From NCBI RefSeq assembly GCF_009930815.1, contig NZ_CP022222.1, positions 1,778,501 through 1,842,500 of the forward strand: a DNA stretch of 64,000 nucleotides, in the 5' to 3' direction. The position numbers were made by a program, and so were the translations under genes. Source of the DNA: Bradyrhizobium sp. CCBAU 051011. GTDB lineage: Bacteria > Pseudomonadota > Alphaproteobacteria > Rhizobiales > Xanthobacteraceae. Positions 53,349 through 61,097 of this stretch are shown in pieces. Numbering within the stretch: position 1 is the stretch's first letter; each line of letters starts with the position of its first letter. The notes under the pieces are model-generated. The model ran no database searches. It worked only from the letters and a program-made list of their open reading frames with translations, and was not told the DNA's origin.

Positions 53349-54005
53349 TTAAGCCCGTATCCGTGGCGCGACGTTTTGCTCGACACCCGCCTTGCGTTCG
53401 GCCGCAACTGCGCGCTGGTAGCCCTCACGTTCCTGCAACCGAGCCCAATATGCCCTGACATTCGGCCCGAAATCCTTCGCGAGCCCGATATTGCCGGCCA
53501 GCCGCAGTGCATAGCCGTTGACGATATCGGCAGCGGTGAAGCGGCCAGCGCACAGGTTTTCGGCATTGGCGGTCGCTGCCTCAACCGCGCGCAGCCGGCC
53601 AAGGAACCATTTGGCATAGTCGCCGGCTACCTGCGGGTTCCGCCGTTCTTCCGGTTCGAGCTGGCTGTATCTCAGCACCAGCGTTTGCGGAAAGGTCAGC
53701 GTGGCGTCGCTGAAATACATCCAGTTCAGGAAAGCGCCATAGGCCGGATCATCCATCCCCACTACCAGCGGGGTCGGGCCGTATCTGGTACCGAGATAAT
53801 AACAGATGCCTGACGACTCCGTCATTTTGGTCTCGCCGTCGATCATGAATGGAATGGTGCCGAGCGGATTGATCGCGAGATATTCCTTGGCAAGCACCCG
53901 CGGCGGGAATGGCAGCATCTTCAGCTCGTACGGCAGCCCCATCTCTTCCAGCATCCAGAGCGGGCGGAACGAGCGCGCACCGTCGCAGTGATAGAGCGTG
54001 ATCAT
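53349..54005 (-). CDS. Glutathione S-transferase family protein
   Basis: A 218-residue protein with the thioredoxin-like N-terminal domain (ITLYHCDGARSFRPLWMLEEMGLPYE; NPLGTIPFMIDGETKMTESSGICYYLG with the cis-Pro and the Glu-Ser glutathione site). The C-terminal helical domain includes FTAADIVNGYALR. It likely conjugates or isomerises an electrophile using glutathione. It starts 16 bases after the upstream acyl-CoA dehydrogenase stop, behind GAGGGAA, so the two are cotranscribed. Confidence 0.87.
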   Translation of the reverse strand: MITLYHCDGARSFRPLWMLEEMGLPYELKMLPFPPRVLAKEYLAINPLGTIPFMIDGETKMTESSGICYYLGTRYGPTPLVVGMDDPAYGAFLNWMYFSDATLTFPQTLVLRYSQLEPEERRNPQVAGDYAKWFLGRLRAVEAATANAENLCAGRFTAADIVNGYALRLAGNIGLAKDFGPNVRAYWARLQEREGYQRAVAAERKAGVEQNVAPRIRA

Positions 54006-54021
54006 CAGGCGTTCCCTCTTG

Positions 54022-55191
54022 TTACTCTGGTCCGTTCTTATTGGCTTTCGGCAGCGTGCCCATCATCTTGCTCAGCACCGTCAGCATCACCTCGTCGGCG
54101 CCGCCGCCGATCGAGGTCAAACGGCTGTCGCGATAGGCCCGGCTGACCGGCGTCTCGTTCATGAATCCCATGCCGCCCCAGAATTGCAGGCAGGCATCGG
54201 TGAGTTCGCGGCCCAGCCGGCCGGCCTTCAGTTTGGCCATGGTCGCAAGCCGCGTCACGTCCTCGCCCGCAATCAGCGCCTCGGCGGCGCGGTAGACCAG
54301 CGCGCGCAACAGCTCGACCTCGGTCTGCATCTCCGCGAGCTTGAAATGAACGGTCTGGTTATCGAGGATCGACTTTCCAAACGCTTTTCGGTTGCGGGTA
54401 TATTCGATCGTCTCTGCTATGATGAATTCATGCGCCTTGAGGCAGGCCGCCGCGCCCCACAGCCGCTCCTCCTGGAACTGCACCATCTGGTAGGTAAAAC
54501 CCTTGCCTTCCTCGCCGATCCGGTTGCGCTTTGGGACGCGGACATTGTCGAAGAAGATCTGCGCGGTGTCGGACGAGCGCATGCCCAACTTGTCGAGCTT
54601 GCGCGCGACCTGCACACCCCTGGTCTTCATCGGCACGCAGATCAGCGACTTGTTGCGATGAACCTGGCCGTCGCTGGTATTGGCGAGCAGGCAGATCCAG
54701 TCGGCCTGCACGCCGTTGGTGATCCACATCTTGCCGCCGTTGATGACGTAATCGTCGCCATCGGAACGCGCCTGGGTCTTGATCGAGGCGACATCGGAGC
54801 CGGCGCCCGGCTCGGAAACGCCGACGCAGGCGACCGCATCGCCCGCGATCGCGGGCTCGAGAAATTCGCGGCGCACTTCATCGGAGCCGAACCGTGCCAG
54901 CGCGGGTGTCGCCATATCGGTCTGCACCCCGATCGCCATCGGCACGCCGCCGCATGTGATGGCGCCGAGCTCTTCGGCCATCATGACAGCGTAGGAATAA
55001 TCCAGTCCCTGCCCGCCGAACTCGACCGGCTTGTTGAGGCCGAGGAAACCGAGATCGCCGAGCTTCTTGAACAGTTCATGCGCCGGGAAGATGTCGTTCT
55101 TCTCCCATTCATCAACGAAGGGATTGATCTCGGCAGCGATGAATTTTTGCAGGATGCGGCGGGGTTCGTCGTGGTCGGCGGTGAAGAGCAT
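54022..55191 (-). CDS. Acyl-CoA dehydrogenase
   Basis: A 389-residue flavoprotein. It has ACVGVSEPGAGSDVASIKTQA and WITNG (FAD and substrate binding in the middle domain) and the C-terminal QFWGGMGFMNETPVSRAYRDSRL region. SIGGGADEVML is near the C terminus, where Glu is the base in many family members. It introduces an alpha-beta double bond into an acyl-CoA and passes electrons to ETF. AAGGAAC lies before ATG 55191. It is probably one of two dehydrogenases in the same pathway, and is followed by GST. Confidence 0.9.
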   Translation of the reverse strand: MLFTADHDEPRRILQKFIAAEINPFVDEWEKNDIFPAHELFKKLGDLGFLGLNKPVEFGGQGLDYSYAVMMAEELGAITCGGVPMAIGVQTDMATPALARFGSDEVRREFLEPAIAGDAVACVGVSEPGAGSDVASIKTQARSDGDDYVINGGKMWITNGVQADWICLLANTSDGQVHRNKSLICVPMKTRGVQVARKLDKLGMRSSDTAQIFFDNVRVPKRNRIGEEGKGFTYQMVQFQEERLWGAAACLKAHEFIIAETIEYTRNRKAFGKSILDNQTVHFKLAEMQTEVELLRALVYRAAEALIAGEDVTRLATMAKLKAGRLGRELTDACLQFWGGMGFMNETPVSRAYRDSRLTSIGGGADEVMLTVLSKMMGTLPKANKNGPE

Positions 55192-55202
55192 ACGTTCCTT
55201 CC

Positions 55203-55323
55203 TGTCATTCCGGGGCGCGCAAAGCGCGAACCCGGAATCTCGACATTGTGTAACTCATCTCCAGATTCTCCGATGTACAATTGCACATCGTAGTTCGATG
55301 CTTCGCGTCGCCCCGGAATGACG
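55203..55323. repeat. TGTCATTCCGGGGCGCGC inverted repeat, variant copy with inserted hairpin
   Basis: The outer arms are as in copies A and B. The centre contains an additional palindrome, CGATGTACAATTGCACATCG, absent from the other copies. It lies between the two acyl-CoA dehydrogenase genes. Confidence 0.85.
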
Positions 55324-55328
55324 GCAAC

Positions 55329-56483
55329 TCACAGCCCCATCTGCCGCGAGGCGAGATCCTTCATGATCTCCTCGGTTCCGCCGCCGATGGCATTGACCTT
55401 GACCTCGCGGTAGATGCGCTCGACCTTGACGCCGCGCATGAAGCCGGCGCCGCCGAAAATCTGCACCGCCTCGGACGCGCAGAATGCCATGGTCTGGGTG
55501 GCCTGGTTCTTCATCATGCAGATTTCGGCAACCGGGCTCTCGCCCTGCCCGAGCCGCCACGCCAGCATTTCCAGCATCGCCTGCGACGCGGCGACCCTCT
55601 GCGCCATGTCGACCAGCTTGTGGCGGATCACCTGGTGCTGCGCGATCGGCTTGCCAAAGGTCTGGCGCTCCTTGGCATAGGCAATCGCTTCCTCGACGCA
55701 GACGCGGGCGTAGGCCGTGCAGCTTGCCGCCATGCCCATGCGCTCGCTGTTGAAATTATGCATGATGATCTTGAACCCCTGGCCCTCCTCGCCGATCAGG
55801 TTTTCGGCCGGCACGCGGCACTCGTCGAAGTGAAGCGTCGCGGTATCGGACGCCCACCAGCCCATCTTCTTCAGCTTCGTGCGCGACAGGCCCGGCGTGT
55901 CGCCCTCAATCAGAAGCAGGCTGACGCCGCCCGGCCCCTCGCCGCCGGTGCGCACCGCGACCGTCAGATAGTCGGCCCGCATGCCGGAGGTAATAAACGT
56001 CTTCTCGCCGCTGACGACATAATGGTCACCGTTACGCCGCGCCTTGGTGCGGAGATTGGCGACGTCGGAGCCGCCGCTCGGCTCGGTGATCGCAAGCGCG
56101 GAAATCTTCTCACCCGACAGAACCTGCGGCAGCACGCGCGCCTTGACCTCGGGCCGCGCGGCACGGGCGATCGGCGGCGAGCCGATGGTATGACTCATCA
56201 GGCTGGAGCTGACCCCGCCAGCGCCGGCGCGCGCCAGTTCCTGCGAGGCCACGATCCTCATAAACTGGTCGGCAGGCACACCGCCATACTCTTCCGGAAA
56301 GCCCAAGCCCAACAGCCCGATTTCGGATGCTTTCCGATAAAGCTCGCGCGGAAACTCGCCGGCCTCGTCCCACTCATGGGCATAGGGCGCGATCTCGCGC
56401 GCCACGAAGCGGCGCATCACGTCGCGAAACGCTTCATGGTCCGCCGTATAGAACGGGCTTTGCACTTTGGTGCGCTCCAGCAT
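55329..56483 (-). CDS. Acyl-CoA dehydrogenase
   Basis: A 384-residue flavoprotein with ALAITEPSGGSDVANLRTKA, TFITSGMRADYLTVAVRTG, and the C-terminal QIFGGAGFMRGVKVERIYREVKVNAIGGGTEEIM in outline. It resembles medium- or branched-chain dehydrogenases of the isovaleryl/citronellyl type. GGGAGGA is six bases before ATG 56483. It heads the leftward block that runs through GST, and its start faces the divergent binding-protein gene at 56698. Confidence 0.9.
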   Translation of the reverse strand: MLERTKVQSPFYTADHEAFRDVMRRFVAREIAPYAHEWDEAGEFPRELYRKASEIGLLGLGFPEEYGGVPADQFMRIVASQELARAGAGGVSSSLMSHTIGSPPIARAARPEVKARVLPQVLSGEKISALAITEPSGGSDVANLRTKARRNGDHYVVSGEKTFITSGMRADYLTVAVRTGGEGPGGVSLLLIEGDTPGLSRTKLKKMGWWASDTATLHFDECRVPAENLIGEEGQGFKIIMHNFNSERMGMAASCTAYARVCVEEAIAYAKERQTFGKPIAQHQVIRHKLVDMAQRVAASQAMLEMLAWRLGQGESPVAEICMMKNQATQTMAFCASEAVQIFGGAGFMRGVKVERIYREVKVNAIGGGTEEIMKDLASRQMGL

Positions 56484-56697
56484 GCTTTCCTCCCGAAGGA
56501 AACACGATGCCCCGATTTGGCCTGCTCAAACTTGCGTTGAGCGGCTGGCATCATCGTGCAGGCGCGGCCTGCCGCACCGGCAAACCCGACGCGTGCTGTG
56601 TCCAGCAACTGAACGCAAGACCGGTTGCCCGAGCATGCCCTAGCCTTGATGCAAAACCAATAACAACATTGTCGGCCACTCGCCGGGAGAATGAAGC

Positions 56698-57912
56698 ATG
56701 ATCCGATCGAACAAATTCGTCCCGGCCGCCATCTTTTCAGTGTTGCTCTCCCTCACTGCTGCGACCACAGTCTCGGCTCAGCAACCCGGCATCACTGACA
56801 CCGAGATCAAGTTCGGCAACATCATGCCGTATAGCGGCCCGGCGTCGGCGCTCAGCGTCACCGGCAGGGCCTTTGCGGCCTATTTCGACCTGATCAACGA
56901 GAAAGGCGGCGTCAACGGACGCAAGCTCAACATGATCTCGCTCGACGACGGCTTCTCGCCGCCAAAGACGGTCGAGGCGACGCGCCGATTGGTCGAGAAT
57001 GACGACGTCGCCTTCATGTTCGGAACCATGGGCACCGCACCGAGTTCGGCGACCGCAAAGTATCTCAACGGCGCCAAGGTGCCGCATCTGTTCCTGATCA
57101 GCTCGGCATCCAAATGGAACGACCCGGTCAACCAGCGCTGGCTGATGGCGCTACCCTGGGCGCCCAACTATGTCGAGGAAGCCGGCATCGAGGTGCGCTT
57201 TGCCCGCGCCAAGAATCCCAATGCGCGCTTTGCGATCCTTTATCAGAACGACGACGCCGGAAAGGATTATCTGCGCGGCGTCAGGCAAGCGCTCGGCGCG
57301 GACGCCGACAAGGTGATCGCGCTGGCAACCAGCTTCGAGGTTGCCGATCCCACCGTGGATTCGCAGATCCTCACGCTCGCCAACACCAAGGCCGATGTCT
57401 TCCTGATCTACAGCGTAACGCCGCGCGCCTGCGCCCAGGCGATCCGAAAGGCGCACGAGACCGGCTGGCGGCCGATGCGTTTCATCTCCTCAGGCTGCGC
57501 CAACAAGGAATTGGTGATGGTGCCGGCAGGGCTTGAAGCGGCAACCGGTATCATGTCGGTCGGGGCGCTCAAACCCTATTCGGCTGACTCGACCGATCCC
57601 GACCTCGTCACCTATCGCGATTTCATGAAAGCGCGGCTGCCCAACATCGATCCGGCCAATCTGGCGGCGGGATATGGTTACATGGTGGCACAGGCGCTGG
57701 TCGTGGTGCTGACGCAGTGCAAGAACGACCTCAGCCGCGAAAACATCATGGCGCAAGCGGCCAACCTCAAGGACGTATCGCTGCCGATGCTGATGCCGGG
57801 CGTCAAGCTCAACACCTCGCCGACAGACTACCGTCCGATCAAGGACGGCTATATGGTCGAGTTTCGCGACAACCAGTTCAACGTGATCAGTGAGCTGCTG
57901 CGGGGTTCGTGA
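56698..57912 (+). CDS. Liv-type ABC substrate-binding protein
   Basis: A 404-residue periplasmic binding protein with signal peptide 1-28 (TVSAQQ) and Peripla_BP_6 features (IKFGNIMPYSGPASAL, RFAILYQNDDAGKDYLRG). It probably captures the substrate of the surrounding catabolic genes. No Liv permease or ATPase genes are in the window. GGGAGAA precedes ATG 56698. It is divergent from the acyl-CoA dehydrogenase gene, with 214 bases between that hold the promoters. Confidence 0.88.
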   Translation: MIRSNKFVPAAIFSVLLSLTAATTVSAQQPGITDTEIKFGNIMPYSGPASALSVTGRAFAAYFDLINEKGGVNGRKLNMISLDDGFSPPKTVEATRRLVENDDVAFMFGTMGTAPSSATAKYLNGAKVPHLFLISSASKWNDPVNQRWLMALPWAPNYVEEAGIEVRFARAKNPNARFAILYQNDDAGKDYLRGVRQALGADADKVIALATSFEVADPTVDSQILTLANTKADVFLIYSVTPRACAQAIRKAHETGWRPMRFISSGCANKELVMVPAGLEAATGIMSVGALKPYSADSTDPDLVTYRDFMKARLPNIDPANLAAGYGYMVAQALVVVLTQCKNDLSRENIMAQAANLKDVSLPMLMPGVKLNTSPTDYRPIKDGYMVEFRDNQFNVISELLRGS

Positions 57913-57984
57913 GCGTTGACGCGACAAGACAAGCAATGAGTCCAACGTAGCCGGCAGGTGATCGGGCAGTTTTCGGGAGGAAGC

Positions 57985-59538
57985 ATGTCGTCGGTTCGCT
58001 ATTACGACTGGATCGCGCATTTCGGCCGCCGCACGCCGGACAAGATCGCGGCCATCGACCTCGCCAGCGACCGCCGGTTGTCCTACGCGCAGTTCGATGC
58101 GCGCATCTCGCGGCTTGCCACTCATCTGCGCGACAAACTCGGTGTCACGCGCGGCGACCGGGTCGCCGTGCTCGCGCTCAACACCACCGATACGCTGGAG
58201 GTGCAGTTCGCCTGTTTCCGGATCGGCGCGGTGTTCCTGCCACTCAACACCCGCCTCACCGTTCCTGAATTGCAATTCATTGTCGGCGACGCCTCGCCAA
58301 AAGTGATGATCCACGACACCGATCTCGCCGAGGTCGCACTCGCGGTCGCAAAGCTCTGCAACGTTTCATCCGCGTTGCTGCTCGGCCCCGGCGGTTCCTA
58401 CGAGGCGGCAATCGCGGCTTCGGCGCCGCTCGATCGCGCGGAGATGGTCACGCTCGATGACATCTCGACCATCATGTACACCTCGGGCACGACAGGTCAA
58501 CCCAAGGGCGCGATCATCACCCATGGCATGACGTTCTGGAACTGCGTCAATCTCGGCGGCCCCGCCTACGTCTCGCCATCGACGGTGCTGCTCACCGTGC
58601 TGCCGCTGTTTCATACCGGCGGGCTCAATTGCTACACCAACCCGGTGCTGCATGCGGGCGGCACCGTGTTGATCATGCGCACATTCGACCCCGGCGTGGC
58701 GCTGCAACTGATCAGCGACCCCTCCTACGGCATTACCCAATTTTTCGGCGTGCCGTCGATCTACCAGTTCATGGCGCAGCATCCTTCGTTCGCGACGTCC
58801 GATTTCAGCCGCCTCGTGATCGGAGGCGTCGGCGGCGCGCCGATGCCCGTACCGCTCCTGAAAGTGTGGGAAGAACGCGGCGTGGCTCTGCAGCAGGGCT
58901 ATGGCATGACCGAGACGTCACCGGCCGTGCTGGCGCTCGACCGCGAGGACGCCGCGCGCAAGGCCGGCTCCTCCGGCAAGCCGGTGCTGCACACGGAAGT
59001 GCGGATCGTGCGCCCCGACGGGACCGATGCGGATGTCGGCGAGCTCGGCGAACTCTGGGTCAGGGGACCGAACGTCACGCCGGGTTACTGGAACCGGCCA
59101 GATGCCAACCAGTCATCCTTCACCGACGGCTGGCTGCACACCGGCGATGCCACCCGCGTCGACGAAGAGGGCTTCTACTACATCGTCGATCGCTGGAAGG
59201 ACATGTACATTTCCGGCGGCGAGAACGTCTATCCGGCCGAGGTGGAGAGCGTGCTGCATCAGCTCACGGCAATCGCCGAAGCTGCCGTGATCGGTATCCC
59301 GAACGAGCAATGGGGCGAGGTCGGCATGGCGATCGTGGCCGTCAAGCCCGGCCATACGCTGACACCAGCGGAGATTCACGCGCATTGCGCGGCCAATCTG
59401 GCGCGGTTCAAATGCCCGCGGCTGATCGAATTCGTCGATGCGTTGCCGCGCAATGCAACGGGGAAAATCCACAAGCCGACATTGCGAAAGAATTTCAGCG
59501 CGCCGAAGCCGACCGAAAAAGCGGCCATTGCTTCATGA
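57985..59538 (+). CDS. Acyl-CoA synthetase (AMP-forming)
   Basis: A 517-residue adenylating enzyme with YTSGTTGQPKG from Tyr165, QQGYGMTETSP, HTGDATRVDEEGFYYIVDRWKDMYISGGENVYPAEVE in outline, and PRNATGKIHKP with the catalytic Lys. It resembles long-chain or feruloyl-type ligases. It activates an acid imported or produced near the binding protein, 72 bases upstream. GGGAGGAAGC precedes ATG 57985. Confidence 0.9.
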   Translation: MSSVRYYDWIAHFGRRTPDKIAAIDLASDRRLSYAQFDARISRLATHLRDKLGVTRGDRVAVLALNTTDTLEVQFACFRIGAVFLPLNTRLTVPELQFIVGDASPKVMIHDTDLAEVALAVAKLCNVSSALLLGPGGSYEAAIAASAPLDRAEMVTLDDISTIMYTSGTTGQPKGAIITHGMTFWNCVNLGGPAYVSPSTVLLTVLPLFHTGGLNCYTNPVLHAGGTVLIMRTFDPGVALQLISDPSYGITQFFGVPSIYQFMAQHPSFATSDFSRLVIGGVGGAPMPVPLLKVWEERGVALQQGYGMTETSPAVLALDREDAARKAGSSGKPVLHTEVRIVRPDGTDADVGELGELWVRGPNVTPGYWNRPDANQSSFTDGWLHTGDATRVDEEGFYYIVDRWKDMYISGGENVYPAEVESVLHQLTAIAEAAVIGIPNEQWGEVGMAIVAVKPGHTLTPAEIHAHCAANLARFKCPRLIEFVDALPRNATGKIHKPTLRKNFSAPKPTEKAAIAS

Positions 59539-59561
59539 TCGTGCACCGGCATGCGACAAAC

Positions 59562-59592
59562 GAAAAGCCCGCCGGTTCATGACCGGCGGGCT
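59562..59592 (-). terminator. Terminator hairpin after cspA (also 3' of the acyl-CoA synthetase)
   Basis: A perfect eleven-base stem, AGCCCGCCGGT (59566-59576) with ACCGGCGGGCT (59582-59592), has a five-base loop. On the minus strand it is followed by TTTTCG, so it best fits the end of the cspA transcript, 60 bases after its stop. It could also end the plus-strand transcript. Confidence 0.8.
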
Positions 59593-59652
59593 CTTGTCAG
59601 AAGCCAATTAGAGGATCCCAGTACATCCGTGGAAATCCAAAATCGGCAACCT

Positions 59653-59862
59653 TTAACCGACGCGAAGGTTCTCGGCGCTGGTCTTGCCGCGCATCGGGTC
59701 CTTCTTCGCTTCGAACGAGATCTTCTGACCTTCGTTGAGCGAGCTCAGACCCGCACGTTCGACGGCGCTGATGTGGACGAAAACGTCGGTGCTGCCATCA
59801 TCGGGCTGAATGAAGCCAAAACCCTTGGTCGCGTTGAACCACTTAACTGTTCCGGTAGCCAT
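59653..59862 (-). CDS. cspA: Cold-shock protein, CspA family
   Basis: A 69-residue single OB-fold RNA chaperone with RNP1 KGFGFIQP and RNP2 VFVHISAV. It binds single-stranded RNA and keeps messages unfolded, often with roles beyond cold. A GGAG site lies eight bases before ATG 59862. About 150 bases of leader, with ACTATATG near 60003-60010 on the minus strand as a possible -10, suggest the long 5' leader usual for csp genes. It is followed by a strong terminator. Confidence 0.95.
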   Translation of the reverse strand: MATGTVKWFNATKGFGFIQPDDGSTDVFVHISAVERAGLSSLNEGQKISFEAKKDPMRGKTSAENLRVG

Positions 59863-60029
59863 GTAACTATCTCCAAGATGCGCGAAAGCGCTTTGCCCGC
59901 ACGACTTCCGTGCAGGCTTGATCCGATTTCAACGATGTCTTGGGGATTGGAGCCGGTTCGGCGTGGTCAACAAGGCAGAGCGATAATTCGAATAGGGCTC
60001 ATATAGTGTGTCTCGCCGGGAATGCAAGG

Positions 60030-60131
60030 CTGGAGCCTTTTCCGTTCCGATTGAATCGGAACGGGGCTCCAGATTCTTGATTTGACGCGTTTTCTTGACG
60101 CGAACCGGCCTCCACTTCGCTGGAAAACGCT
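60030..60131. repeat. Composite two-hairpin repeat, second copy
   Basis: CTGGAGCCTTTTCCGTTCCGATT pairs with AATCGGAACGGGGCTCCAG, followed by GACGCGTTTTCTTGACGCG...GGAAAACGCT. It is the mirror arrangement of 42205-42329. It lies between cspA and the XRE regulator gene. Confidence 0.85.
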
Positions 60132-60142
60132 CTGGGAGGGCC

Positions 60143-60907
60143 CTACCCCGGCAAGAACAGCGCGAACGATTCATCCGTCGTTCGCCGCAAATGCTGGCGG
60201 TACAGCGTGTAATTGGGATCGTCGGACGAAATCCTGCCAAAGGTCGGGTTAGCCACCATCTTGATCGGAATATAAGCGATTGGCGCTGCGATCGGCGTCA
60301 GCAACGAGCCGCGACCCGCAAGCAGCGTCGTGATGATCCCGTACATCTCGCCTGAAATCGCCAGGTGCGCCACCGTGATCAGGCGATGCTGGCCATGCCG
60401 GTTGGTGACGAGATAGATATGTCTCGACTGGTTCGGCACTGCCACTTCGCCGAACTGGGTGAAGGCTGCGTCCTGCCGCTCGCTCTCGTGAAACACCAGC
60501 GATGAGGCCGCGGTATCCCAGGTGATCTCGGTGCGGTAGGCAAAGATCGCGTCCTTGTCGCCGAACGACGGCCGCACCGTGACATAGGTTCCTTCGATCC
60601 ACGCCACCGCGCGGCGCGAATAGGCGCCCAGGCCATCCGGCGCAACCTCGCCGTTGACGGCAGCGACAGACGCCGGTGCCTCCGGCGTCTTGCGCAAGGA
60701 AACGCCGAGCGCCTGTTCGAGGCGAACGGTGGTGGCCAGCGTAAACGGGCGGCGGCCGCCCAGCACCTTTTCCAGCGTCGAAAGGCTGAGTTTTGCGAGT
60801 TCGGCCAGAGACTGCCGGGAGATGCGGCGACGGGCGAGCTCTTCGCGAATGGTGTCGGCAATCTGCCGGCTCTGCTCGGCGGAAAGCTGCTTGTCCGGCG
60901 TCGGCAT
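60143..60907 (-). CDS. XRE-type helix-turn-helix regulator with C-terminal sensor-like domain
   Basis: About 254 residues. The N-terminal Cro/C1-type helix-turn-helix (about 10-60: RRRISRQSLAELAKLSLSTLEKVLGG) is followed by a region of mixed beta strands up to the C terminus (FAYRTEITWD, IYLVTNRHG, AIAYIPIKM). The second domain may bind a small molecule or modulate repression, but it is not recognised. ATG 60907, six bases after AGGG, was chosen over upstream ATGs at 60913 and 60934. It is divergent from the surface-protein gene at 61098. Confidence 0.75.
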   Translation of the reverse strand: MPTPDKQLSAEQSRQIADTIREELARRRISRQSLAELAKLSLSTLEKVLGGRRPFTLATTVRLEQALGVSLRKTPEAPASVAAVNGEVAPDGLGAYSRRAVAWIEGTYVTVRPSFGDKDAIFAYRTEITWDTAASSLVFHESERQDAAFTQFGEVAVPNQSRHIYLVTNRHGQHRLITVAHLAISGEMYGIITTLLAGRGSLLTPIAAPIAYIPIKMVANPTFGRISSDDPNYTLYRQHLRRTTDESFALFLPG

Positions 60908-61097
60908 CGTCATCCCTGCTTCAACTCCCGTCATTGTACCAGACGCACAATCCATCACAAACCCGTACAAAGCCGCCCCAGCCGTGGCGGGGCACGGTGG
61001 CGGATGACCGAACAAGGCCGATCATTCCGCTCGCGCCAAATCGCTGAATTCCACACCCTTCTCGCACGGCGAAATCGCCGTTCGGGAGTTAAGCGAC

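Noticed and set aside
51355..55323. Possible CRISPR array from recurring palindromes
   Set aside because: The repeats are about 2 kb apart, separated by genes, and have no uniform spacers or cas genes.
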